From a virus, in the IMG/VR virus record IMGVR_UViG_3300021964_000199, positions 1 through 37,114 of that record: a DNA stretch of 37,114 nucleotides; one strand, given 5' to 3'. Numbering within the stretch: the stretch's first letter is position 1; every line of letters begins with the position of its first letter. The position numbers and the translations under genes were made by a program. Below the pieces are notes generated by a model. The model was not told where the DNA came from, searched no databases, and worked only from the letters and a program-made list of their open reading frames with translations. Below are positions 24,999 to 31,947 of this stretch, piece by piece.

Positions 24999-26478
24999 AC
25001 CATATCCATATCCAGAAATTGTTACAGGTGAACAGTGGACAGTTAACGAAACAATTGGCGACCAGACACCTTGTACAGACAATTTGAACAGACAAATGTA
25101 TGTTCCAATGGATAGGGAATGTGACATATGCGGCCTTAATCATGGTCGTATGATACGTAGACATGAATTAGGTCATGTCAAGTGGTCACCTAAAACTATG
25201 GGAAAGTTGCCGCAAGGTACAAGACCAGAAGCTATTGAGGTACTAGAAGAGATAAGAGTTAATTATCTTATGTTTCTTAATGGCCTTGGTATCAATGAAC
25301 CTACACAATGCATTGACATAATTGAAGCTAAAACATTTAATTTAATTAATAAAGCTTCAATTACAGATTTGATATTGTATGGTCTTGCTTGTTTTTGGCA
25401 TACTAACAATCCGCATCCAGATGCACCTAGTCATATTAATTTTGATGGGATGACACATCCATATCAAAGGTCTAGTCGTGTAGGTAGTCATGCTTTATCT
25501 CATGAATATATACGATTTAAAGCAATTATGGCAGATGCTATTGTAGATTCTAAATATCATAAAATTAGACAAAATGAATTGCAATTTGTTTTAAATACAG
25601 TTCATACATTTGCTGATAGATTGATACGAAGTAGAGGTACTGCACAAACAAAAGTATCATACAGAAAAGTACAAAAGCTAGCACAAGAATTGTCAGTAAT
25701 ACTAAACACATTTCTTGACAAACCTAAAGCTGATGAAATATTAGCACCTAAAGCACAACCTAGTGCTGGTGGTCAATCAGGTGAAAATGAAGGCGAAAAT
25801 GGTGATGATGCTGGTTCTGGTGATGCAAACGATTTAGAAAAACGTATGCGTCAAAAGTTATCAGAAAAACTTATAGAATATCACACAAGTCAAGGTACAG
25901 GTATGTGGGGGGATATGGAAATACATAAACCACCATTGACTGTTAATTTACAAAGTCGTCTTAAAGGTGCTAGAAATTACAGAGCATCTGATTTTGGTTA
26001 CAATCCTAAATACATTAATCGTTATTGTATTGATAAGAAAATATTCAAACAAAAACAAAATGTATTAGGTGGCACAATTCTAATAGATGCATCAGGTTCA
26101 ATGCGATTTGATGGTGAAGATATATTAGAAATTATGACATTACTACCAGCAGTGACAATTGCTATGTACAATGGTCATAGTTATGATGGTGATTTACGTA
26201 TTATAGCCAAAGGTGGTATGCGTGTAGACCAAAAGTATCTTGATAAATATGCTGGTGGTGGTAACGTAGTAGATGGTCCAGCACTAGAATGGCTTGCTAC
26301 AATGCCACCTAGAAGAATATGGGTATCAGATATGCACGTATTCGGTAGGTCTGGTAGTCATTCATCTGGTGCTAATCTTATTCGTGATTGTTTAAATATA
26401 TGTACAAAACATAAAATTATCAATTTACAAGATATAAATGAAGTAAAGGAACATGCTATTAAATTAAATATGGTATAG
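24988..26478 (+). CDS. CobT-like VWA protein with N-terminal HELGH motif
   Basis: 496 residues. An N-terminal part has C-x2-C (CDIC, 45-48) and a zinc-peptidase-like HELGH (59-63). An acidic, glycine-rich linker (GENEGENGDDAGSGDAND) lies near residue 270-285, and the C-terminal von Willebrand factor A domain has the MIDAS motif DASGS at 367-371 plus a later SDMHVFG. The HELGH plus VWA layout fits CobT-like partners of MoxR ATPases. It probably acts with the overlapping upstream ATPase to unfold, cleave or assemble a target. No separate ribosome site is visible, so translation is likely coupled. Confidence 0.85.
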   Translation: MLNKPYPYPEIVTGEQWTVNETIGDQTPCTDNLNRQMYVPMDRECDICGLNHGRMIRRHELGHVKWSPKTMGKLPQGTRPEAIEVLEEIRVNYLMFLNGLGINEPTQCIDIIEAKTFNLINKASITDLILYGLACFWHTNNPHPDAPSHINFDGMTHPYQRSSRVGSHALSHEYIRFKAIMADAIVDSKYHKIRQNELQFVLNTVHTFADRLIRSRGTAQTKVSYRKVQKLAQELSVILNTFLDKPKADEILAPKAQPSAGGQSGENEGENGDDAGSGDANDLEKRMRQKLSEKLIEYHTSQGTGMWGDMEIHKPPLTVNLQSRLKGARNYRASDFGYNPKYINRYCIDKKIFKQKQNVLGGTILIDASGSMRFDGEDILEIMTLLPAVTIAMYNGHSYDGDLRIIAKGGMRVDQKYLDKYAGGGNVVDGPALEWLATMPPRRIWVSDMHVFGRSGSHSSGANLIRDCLNICTKHKIINLQDINEVKEHAIKLNMV

Positions 26479-26483
26479 TTTGG

Positions 26484-26910
26484 GAAGCATAGTAACTCGC
26501 AAGAGTGCTTATGTAATCCTTTCCATAAGTTAAGCTATGTTCTGTAGTGGAATAGAGTCGTAAGAGAATTACGAACAAGGGTGTCCAGTCATGTCAACAA
26601 TAATCCTATAGTTAACACCACTACGCCCATTTTCATTAAAGGAAGCTGGATAGGCAACAGCAAAGCGTCACCAAGCATTCACCTTAATTTAGCAACACAA
26701 TATTTAGCATAAATTACTGGGCTGTGAATGCGTAGGGTGTAAGCGTGCGTGTGCCTGGAAGCTTCCGATGTTCTATTACAAATTATGTTGGCAAGCGTTG
26801 CCTCTTGTGAGCAAAGCGTGACAGAAGGATGGGCCGAAGTTTAGCGAAACAGGTGCTGTGTATTCATCCTTCGTAGGCAAAGCGTGCGAGAAGAGGCAGA
26901 GCTGCCAACA
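26484..26910 (+). ncRNA. Long structured RNA candidate, four domains
   Basis: A gap of about 465 bases without a gene is filled by consecutive helices. Domain 1: ACTC-GCAA-GAGT (GNRA tetraloop) near 26495-26506. Domain 2: GTAGTGG/CCACTAC (26544-26550, 26618-26624) with TCGTAA-GAGAA-TTACGA inside. Domain 3: a long irregular arm, GGAAGCT/AGCTTCC (26641, 26760), AGGCA/TGCCT, CACC/GGTG, GCATTCAC/GTGAATGC (26675, 26724) and TAATTTAGC/GCATAAATTA. Domain 4: TGTTGGCA/TGCCAACA (26786, 26903), TGCCTCTT/AAGAGGCA (26799, 26891), GAAGGATG/CATCCTTC (26824, 26865) and GTTT-AGCG-AAAC. It is locally less AT-rich than nearby genes. I do not recognise it as tmRNA, RNase P or an intron. Confidence 0.7.
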
Positions 26911-26943
26911 GACATATTTATAAGCTTGATTAAAATTATAAGT

Positions 26944-27195
26944 ATGACTATAATGAAATATATGAATATAGATAAATTGCTTGAAGAAGCAGAAACTGGA
27001 AAGCGTAGTGCAATAGTTGACCGCATCACTGATGAAGCCAAACCATTTTGGCAAGGTTGTGAAGAGCGTGTTGCAGCAGGACGTGAATTAAAACCATATG
27101 TCGTTTCTAGGTTACTTAGAGATGAATTTGGTATCAAAATAAGTGAATCAGCAGTGCGAAATCACTTTCAGAATATAGCAGAAGCTAATGAATAA
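26944..27195 (+). CDS. Small helix-turn-helix protein
   Basis: 83 residues if started at 26944; ATGs at 26953 and 26962 are equally possible and none has a clear ribosome site. An upstream GTG (26884) falls in the structured RNA and is not used. The C-terminal half, VVSRLLRDEFGIKISESAVR followed by NHFQNI, is a helix-turn-helix like those of repressors or small terminase subunits. It overlaps the metallophosphoesterase start by eight bases. It may be a regulator, or the missing small terminase partner. Confidence 0.65.
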   Translation: MTIMKYMNIDKLLEEAETGKRSAIVDRITDEAKPFWQGCEERVAAGRELKPYVVSRLLRDEFGIKISESAVRNHFQNIAEANE

Positions 27196-28246
27196 AAAAG
27201 AATTAGATAAACTATTTGCTGAAGCTGAATCACAAAAAATCGTTGAACTAAAAGCTGATAATGTCAAGCTGTTAAAACAATTAGAAAAAGCTAAAAATAA
27301 AAAAGCTGATATGATTGAAGCAGTTTACGATGCAGTATCTACTAATTTACGAACTTGGGATAAACCTAAAGTTCCAAAGCCTATGCTACACAAACGTAAT
27401 AAGAACGAAGAAGTAGCAGTAGCTGTATTGTCAGATGTTCAATTAGCAAAAGTAACGCCAGATTATAACACACAAGTAGCTGAAAAACGTGTTATTGAAT
27501 ATGCAAATAAAATCATTGAATTGACAAATGTGCAACGATATGCACATCCAGTTAACAAATGTGTTGTACTTGCAGCTGGTGACATAGTCGAAGGTGAGTT
27601 AATATTCCCAGGACAAACACATCTTATTGATGCTAGTTTATATAACCAAGTAACAATAGATGGACCTAGAATATTGACACAATTTTTTGACATATTACTT
27701 GCTAATTTTAACGAGGTAGAAGTACATTGGGTTATCGGTAATCATGGTAGCTTAGGTGGACGTGCTAGAAAAGACTATCATCCAGACTCTAATGCAGATA
27801 GGATGCTAGGCAAGATAATGGATATGGTATATGAAAATGAAAAAAGAATATCATTTGTTATACCAGATTCTGAAGGTGATAATCATTGGTTTGATATTGC
27901 TGATATTGGTAAAGGATGTAAGTTCTTTGTATGGCATGGTGATAATGTCAGAGGACATTCAGGATTTCCATGGTATGGCTTTGGTAAGAAGCTATTAGGT
28001 TGGAAAGCATTAGCTAGTAGAGGTCTTATGCCAGACTTTGATTATGCTATTGCAGGACATTTCCATACGCCTACAACAATGTACGTGAATGACATACGTT
28101 TGTGGGTTAATGGAAGCACAGAAAGCTATAACACATATGCGTTAGAACAATTAGCAAGTATGGGTAGGCCATGTCAATGGTTATTATTTGCAAAACCTAA
28201 TCATGGTGTAACAGCTGAATATCTTGTTAAGTTAAGCGAGAAATAA
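27188..28246 (+). CDS. Calcineurin-like metallophosphoesterase
   Basis: 352 residues. A coiled-coil N-terminus (about 15-50) precedes the metal-binding motifs of the family in order: VLSDVQLAK (D83, with Q in place of the usual H), AAGDIVEGE (D132), VIGNHGS (N185-H186), WHGDN (H250) and AGHFHTP (H291, H293). Such phosphoesterases act on DNA ends (SbcD/Mre11 group), cyclic nucleotides or RNA. The Q at the first motif is seen in some phage members. It could process DNA ends for the Rad52-like recombinase encoded downstream. Confidence 0.85.
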   Translation: MNKKELDKLFAEAESQKIVELKADNVKLLKQLEKAKNKKADMIEAVYDAVSTNLRTWDKPKVPKPMLHKRNKNEEVAVAVLSDVQLAKVTPDYNTQVAEKRVIEYANKIIELTNVQRYAHPVNKCVVLAAGDIVEGELIFPGQTHLIDASLYNQVTIDGPRILTQFFDILLANFNEVEVHWVIGNHGSLGGRARKDYHPDSNADRMLGKIMDMVYENEKRISFVIPDSEGDNHWFDIADIGKGCKFFVWHGDNVRGHSGFPWYGFGKKLLGWKALASRGLMPDFDYAIAGHFHTPTTMYVNDIRLWVNGSTESYNTYALEQLASMGRPCQWLLFAKPNHGVTAEYLVKLSEK

Positions 28247-28260
28247 TAAATATAGGTAAA

Positions 28261-28437
28261 ATGTATAGTATGGAAGACATAAATGTCAAGCCTAAATGGA
28301 AAGTTACAGGAATAGAATATACTGGTTTAGGAGATAAACCATATTTTATTTTGTCAGACGCTGAAGGTAACATAAAGTTACAAGCAGTTAGTCGTGGTGT
28401 AACTAGCCTAAGGGCTACATTACTAGAAGAAGAATAG
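28261..28437 (+). CDS. 58-residue early orphan
   Basis: Intact frame from ATG at 28261 (a second ATG lies at 28270). The product is a small beta fold (WKVTGIEYTGLGDKPYFILS, then AEGNIKLQAVSRGVTS) with an acidic end. AGGTAAA upstream is a weak ribosome site. It ends eight bases before shared-loop hairpin 6. Confidence 0.5.
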   Translation: MYSMEDINVKPKWKVTGIEYTGLGDKPYFILSDAEGNIKLQAVSRGVTSLRATLLEEE

Positions 28438-28444
28438 TTGTATC

Positions 28445-28476
28445 GTACTTTTCTTTACCTTACGTAAGAAAAGTAC
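28445..28476 (+). promoter_or_regulatory. Shared-loop hairpin 6
   Basis: GTACTTTTCTT and AAGAAAAGTAC form eleven perfect pairs around the loop TACCTTACGT. It ends 19 bases before the ATG of the recombinase gene, just ahead of its GAAAGGA site, and heads the last long plus-strand unit. Confidence 0.8.
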
Positions 28477-28495
28477 TTTATAGAAAGGAATTGTT

Positions 28496-29056
28496 ATGGC
28501 TAATAACGTTGATTTGTTATCCCCATTTCCAGCTGAACTAGTGCGTAAAGCACCAGCAGGTAAGTTTGGGGATTACGTACCACACGCACATTATGTAGAA
28601 AGACTACGTGATAGTGGTGTGATATATTCATGGTCATGCGAACCAGTATATGGTATGCATAACGGTGAACAAAGAATAGTTGGTGCTAAAGGCACGATAA
28701 CTATTGAAAATATGGGCAGTTATGACGGCTTTGGAGATATTGATACCTTCAAGTTAAATAGCTCAAAGCACAATGACGGCACTAATCTAAAAGACGCTGA
28801 ATCAGATGCATTTAAACGTGCATGCATGCGATTTGGCCTTGGCGTAGAGCTATGGTCTGGTTCTAAGCAGTCAGAAGAAGAAGCTACAGCAGTAGCACCT
28901 GATGGTTATACACAAGAAATGGCAGAAAAAGATGCCAAAGTTGAGGTAACTAAAGCTGATATGCGTAAGAAAGAGAACAAGCCTACCAAAGAAGATATAG
29001 CACGTATGGAATCAATCATGGATGACATTTTAAATGCATCCGAGGAAGGAAAATAA
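28496..29056 (+). CDS. Rad52/Sak-type single-strand annealing protein
   Basis: 186 residues. Features of the Rad52/Rad22 family: an N-terminal FGDYVPHAHYVERLRDSGVI, the strand EQRIVGAKGTITIENMGSYD with a glycine-rich turn, and the hallmark helix DAESDAFKRACMRFGLGVEL (about 100-119). The C-terminal 60 residues are charged and disordered. Phage proteins of this group anneal complementary single strands for recombination-dependent replication. It heads a unit with two paralogous small proteins and a zinc protein, which may be its partners. Confidence 0.85.
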   Translation: MANNVDLLSPFPAELVRKAPAGKFGDYVPHAHYVERLRDSGVIYSWSCEPVYGMHNGEQRIVGAKGTITIENMGSYDGFGDIDTFKLNSSKHNDGTNLKDAESDAFKRACMRFGLGVELWSGSKQSEEEATAVAPDGYTQEMAEKDAKVEVTKADMRKKENKPTKEDIARMESIMDDILNASEEGK

Positions 29057-29358
29057 TGGACTACAAAGTTGGTCAGATATTAACTGACGAAACATTACCA
29101 GATATGTCAGCCAAAAGAGTTGACATATTCAAAGACGACTATAAAAATCTACTTGATATGGCACCTAATAAATGGGTAGCTATGGATGTGATTGATATAG
29201 AAGGACTTGATAAAGCTGAACTTAATGCAAAAATTACCAAATACTATGCAAGAGCTAATTCTTGGAATAAAAAGTATCAAGGTGAATATGCATTTAGAAC
29301 ATACAGAGATGGCAAACAATTCGTTGTCTTTGGGAAAAGAGTTATCAATGGAATATAA
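29056..29358 (+). CDS. Small recombination-unit protein, tandem paralogue A
   Basis: 100 residues, one-base overlap (TAATG) with the recombinase gene and a GAGGAAGGA site. The sequence aligns by eye with the next gene product: YKVGQIL near the start, then PNKWVAMDVI, YYARANSWNKKY and a terminal strand FVVFGKRV. The W, Y and basic residues suit single-strand DNA contact. Not a recognised family. Confidence 0.6.
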   Translation: MDYKVGQILTDETLPDMSAKRVDIFKDDYKNLLDMAPNKWVAMDVIDIEGLDKAELNAKITKYYARANSWNKKYQGEYAFRTYRDGKQFVVFGKRVINGI

Positions 29359-29638
29359 AATAGGTCAAATATTAACAGAAGTACCAGAATCTGTTTTTAA
29401 TAGCACTTCTAAAAAGGAACCTATCTTTGATAAGGAAAATTATGCAGAAAAACTTACTGCACATCCTAATCAATGGGTTGTACTTGATATGATAGAAGAT
29501 AAAAAAGCTACCAAATTACACACAAGGTACAATAGGTATAATAAAAAATACAATTCTAAAGGCTTTGAATTTAGAAGAGTAATTACACCTACAAGCCAAT
29601 TGTTTTTAGGTAGATACAATCCAGACTTATTGTCATGA
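29348..29638 (+). CDS. Small recombination-unit protein, tandem paralogue B
   Basis: 96 residues. ATG at 29348 is chosen because the resulting MEYKIGQILTE lines up with the start of paralogue A; a longer in-frame reading lies over that gene. Shared features: YKIGQIL, PNQWVVLDMI, TRYNRYNKKY and a last strand LFLGRYNP. Divergence is high, so the duplication is old. Overlaps the previous gene by eleven bases and the next by four. Confidence 0.6.
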   Translation: MEYKIGQILTEVPESVFNSTSKKEPIFDKENYAEKLTAHPNQWVVLDMIEDKKATKLHTRYNRYNKKYNSKGFEFRRVITPTSQLFLGRYNPDLLS

Positions 29639-30198
29639 GTCAAGATATTCAGTTTATAGCAACAACAGTTGCTGGTATTACTGAACATATCAAGGACCTT
29701 GATGTACGTAAAACAGTTATTGGCAGAGCTAATGACTATGCACGTGTCAAGAAGTTTCCTAATGACAAAACGTATTGGAGTGATGACCAACTAGATAAGT
29801 ATTTCGAAATGTTAGAAAAACTTTCTGGTGCTACAGAAGCTAAAATTCCTAGTGCATTAGACCAAATGTCTTTAGACGAAAAAGTTGAAACACTTGTGGA
29901 AGCAGATGTAGTTAAGGACATCACACCAGACAATAGCAACCCAGAGTTATCTGGTGTTGTAGGAGATATAGTAAATAAAATGGAAGAAGCAAAAAATTAT
30001 CGTGATGACCTAGCATGTCCATTTTGCAAGGCCATGGTATACGATAATCGTAAATCCAAAAAAAGCGATAAGTCACCTGACTTTGTTTGCAGTACTAATG
30101 ACCCTGCAATATGTGGTGGTCATACAGGCAAATGGCGTAAGTCATGGTGGTTAGACAACTCTGACATACCTGAAGAGTGGAAAATAGAAACCTTTTAG
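29635..30198 (+). CDS. Zinc-ribbon protein of the recombination unit
   Basis: 187 residues, ATGA overlap with paralogue B. The N-terminal part is helical (VIGRANDYARVKKFPNDKTY). The C-terminus has CPFC, then a cysteine in DFVCSTNDPAICGGHTGKWR, giving four or five possible zinc ligands, and ends in tryptophan-rich WRKSWWLDNSDIPEEW. Acidic middle as in single-strand DNA-binding partners. Likely assists the annealing protein; family not recognised. Confidence 0.6.
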   Translation: MSQDIQFIATTVAGITEHIKDLDVRKTVIGRANDYARVKKFPNDKTYWSDDQLDKYFEMLEKLSGATEAKIPSALDQMSLDEKVETLVEADVVKDITPDNSNPELSGVVGDIVNKMEEAKNYRDDLACPFCKAMVYDNRKSKKSDKSPDFVCSTNDPAICGGHTGKWRKSWWLDNSDIPEEWKIETF

Positions 30199-30221
30199 GT
30201 TCAGAAGTCTAACATTAGCTA

Positions 30222-30680
30222 ATGATAGAAATAATAATCGGCTGTATGATACCTATGTTGATTACAGTCGATTCATTACCTGAATACCGAGAGTGCGTAG
30301 AAAGTGCATCCAAAATAGAATATGTTACAGATTACGCACCCTTGGTTTCAGAGTATTTTAAAGAAGAAGATATTCCTAAAGCATTAAGTATTATATTTTG
30401 TGAAAGTTCTGGTATAGCTAACGCAGTAGGTAATAATACAAATGGAACTAGGGATGTTGGACTATGGCAATTTAACGATAAAACATGGGCTTGGTTAACC
30501 CCAAAGCTTGATATAATTAATCCTAGGACCAACACACGCACCGCTACAAGTGTCGCTGCGTGGTTGGTGTACAATGATGGATGGCATCATTGGAATAGCA
30601 GTAGGCATTGTTGGAAAGGAGCTAATAATGAACGATTATATATACAGTTATTATCAAAACAAAAATCTACAAAACAGTAA
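30222..30680 (+). CDS. Secreted lysozyme/transglycosylase-like lysin
   Basis: 152 residues. A short hydrophobic start (MIEIIIGCMIPMLITVDSL) could export the protein. The catalytic core follows the transglycosylase (goose lysozyme-like) plan: ALSIIFCESSGIANAVGNN with E61 as the general acid, DVGLWQFNDKTW (78-89), the NTRTATSVAAWL helix and a final GWHHWNSSRHCW. Cysteines 60 and 130 could form a disulfide. It would cut peptidoglycan glycan strands. Unusually, it lies in the early plus-strand operon, far from the holin on the other strand. Confidence 0.8.
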   Translation: MIEIIIGCMIPMLITVDSLPEYRECVESASKIEYVTDYAPLVSEYFKEEDIPKALSIIFCESSGIANAVGNNTNGTRDVGLWQFNDKTWAWLTPKLDIINPRTNTRTATSVAAWLVYNDGWHHWNSSRHCWKGANNERLYIQLLSKQKSTKQ

Positions 30681-30810
30681 AGTGGTAGATTTATTTAATT
30701 ACTTATGTGAAGATTGCAATTCTGCATTTGTTACAGATGTACCTTGGAACAAAAAATGTGAGAATTGTCATGATAATTATTTTAAGGACTTTGATGAAAG
30801 AGAAAATTGA
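30628..30810 (+). CDS. 60-residue zinc-ribbon-like peptide
   Basis: ATG at 30628 has an AAAGGAG site. The gene starts 53 bases inside the end of the lysin gene in another frame. Two C-x2-C knuckles (CEDC and CENC) separated by 17 residues fit a small zinc ribbon, between a tyrosine-rich front and an acidic end. Could bind nucleic acid or RNA polymerase; unproven. Confidence 0.6.
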   Translation: MNDYIYSYYQNKNLQNSKVVDLFNYLCEDCNSAFVTDVPWNKKCENCHDNYFKDFDEREN

Positions 30811-30991
30811 TATAACAAAAATAAATATATTTACTAACCCTAAGTTTATGAAGGTATGGGCAAAGCAGTTTGACCAAGCATGTGGCAGTGATACTTTTAA
30901 CGTAGCACCAAACATGATTAAACTTCGTTTTCTTATGGATAAATTTGTAACAGATTATAACTGGCATTTAAGTCAGTTAGAGGAGGAATAA
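30794..30991 (+). CDS. 65-residue early orphan
   Basis: ATG at 30794 overlaps the previous gene by 17 bases; an earlier in-frame start would lie deep in that gene. The product is one mixed helix protein (NPKFMKVWAKQFDQACGSDT, MIKLRFLMDKFVTDYNWHLS). AGGAC lies upstream as a weak ribosome site. Function unknown. Confidence 0.5.
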   Translation: MKEKIDITKINIFTNPKFMKVWAKQFDQACGSDTFNVAPNMIKLRFLMDKFVTDYNWHLSQLEEE

Positions 30992-31104
30992 TGCCAACGT
31001 ATAAAATACTTGTCAGATTTGATGCTGAAGATTGGGATGACGCTGTTAGCGTTGTAGAAAATATGTATGTAAAAGATTGGATATCAGAAATGGAGGAGGA
31101 GTAA
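30991..31104 (+). CDS. 37-residue peptide
   Basis: AGAGGAGG seven bases before ATG and TAATG overlaps at both ends. The sequence MPTYKILVRFDAEDWDDAVS followed by VVENMYVKDWISEMEEE is a strand-helix unit, like half of a ferredoxin-like fold. Supported mainly by the strong ribosome site and exact gene packing. Confidence 0.55.
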   Translation: MPTYKILVRFDAEDWDDAVSVVENMYVKDWISEMEEE

Positions 31105-31652
31105 TGAATAACTTTACAGATTACAGCTACAAAACAAAATTAGAGTACGACCATAATTATGAAAGTCGTAAAAAATTTAGAGAAAGCGTTCAACAATTAC
31201 GTGATAAGGCCAAAAATAAAGATACATTTGGTGGTCGTAGGTTCTTAGGCCTAACAAAAAATGGTAATGAAGTATGGATTTCATATACAATTGACCAAGA
31301 AACACTAAATATACAGTTAAAAGCTACACATAATTTAGACAGTATTGTTGAATTTGCACCTAAACGTATAACTACAGGTACTAATGAAGCTGCACCATTA
31401 GATATGATGGATGCAAGGCAATCAGATAGAGGAGCTGTAACAAAAAATACGTTACGTTATATGCAAACTTTATTAGACCTACCACAAACAATAGGTAAGG
31501 TCGATGGTAAATGTAGTTCTCAGTTATTTATGTATGTATCTAACGCTATATACGAAGGTCAGTGGGATACTGCTGGTACTAAAGTTAGATGGATAGATAT
31601 ATTAAATGCATGGGATTTTCCAACAGGAAGATACTTTACAATTTATGGCTAA
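31104..31652 (+). CDS. 182-residue early protein of unknown function
   Basis: ATG at 31104 has GGAGGAG upstream and overlaps the previous stop by one base. Basic helical front (YESRKKFRESVQQLRDKAKN), central strands (NEVWISYTIDQETLNIQLKA) and a helical second half with GAVTKNTLRYMQTLLDLP and a final GRYFTIYG. No metal ligands or nucleotide-binding loop. Its stop overlaps the SET-domain gene. Confidence 0.6.
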   Translation: MNNFTDYSYKTKLEYDHNYESRKKFRESVQQLRDKAKNKDTFGGRRFLGLTKNGNEVWISYTIDQETLNIQLKATHNLDSIVEFAPKRITTGTNEAAPLDMMDARQSDRGAVTKNTLRYMQTLLDLPQTIGKVDGKCSSQLFMYVSNAIYEGQWDTAGTKVRWIDILNAWDFPTGRYFTIYG

Positions 31653-31947
31653 ATATCGGCCATTGCCAGATAGTCTAACTATCATGCCTAGTAAAATTGA
31701 CGGTCTAGGTATATTTGCTAAGAAAAGAATAAAGAAGGGTACTAATTTAGGCATTGTACATATCTACTGCGATTGTAATGCACAGATTATACGTACACCT
31801 TTAGGTGGCTTTATTAATCATAGTAATATACCTAACTGTCAATTAGTAAAGTTTGATGGATACAACTATTTATGGGTTAATGAAGATATAGAACCATTAA
31901 CTGAACTAACACTTAAATACACTATGTACAATCCAGAGGAGGAATAA
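31645..31947 (+). CDS. Small SET-domain protein
   Basis: 100 residues, beginning inside the previous stop region (ATGGCTAA). It shows the SET landmarks in order: a start of the type GLGIFAKKRIKKGTNLG (20-36), GGFINHSNIPNC (54-65) with the NHS cofactor/active-site loop, and a C-terminal LTLKYTMY (88-95) supplying the tyrosines. This is near the minimal SET length, similar to the free-standing viral vSET of chlorella viruses. SET proteins methylate lysines using S-adenosylmethionine; a phage version might modify a host chromatin-like or ribosomal protein. No cysteine-rich post-SET part. Confidence 0.8.
   Translation: MAKYRPLPDSLTIMPSKIDGLGIFAKKRIKKGTNLGIVHIYCDCNAQIIRTPLGGFINHSNIPNCQLVKFDGYNYLWVNEDIEPLTELTLKYTMYNPEEE

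Noticed and set aside
24270-26478. A cobalamin (cobaltochelatase) function for the AAA/VWA pair
   Set aside because: No CobN or other cobalamin gene is near, and MoxR/VWA pairs have many unrelated roles; only the resemblance is stated.
26484-26910. tmRNA, RNase P RNA or a group I intron
   Set aside because: No tmRNA ends, no RNase P core words and no intron core were seen, and the element does not interrupt a gene.
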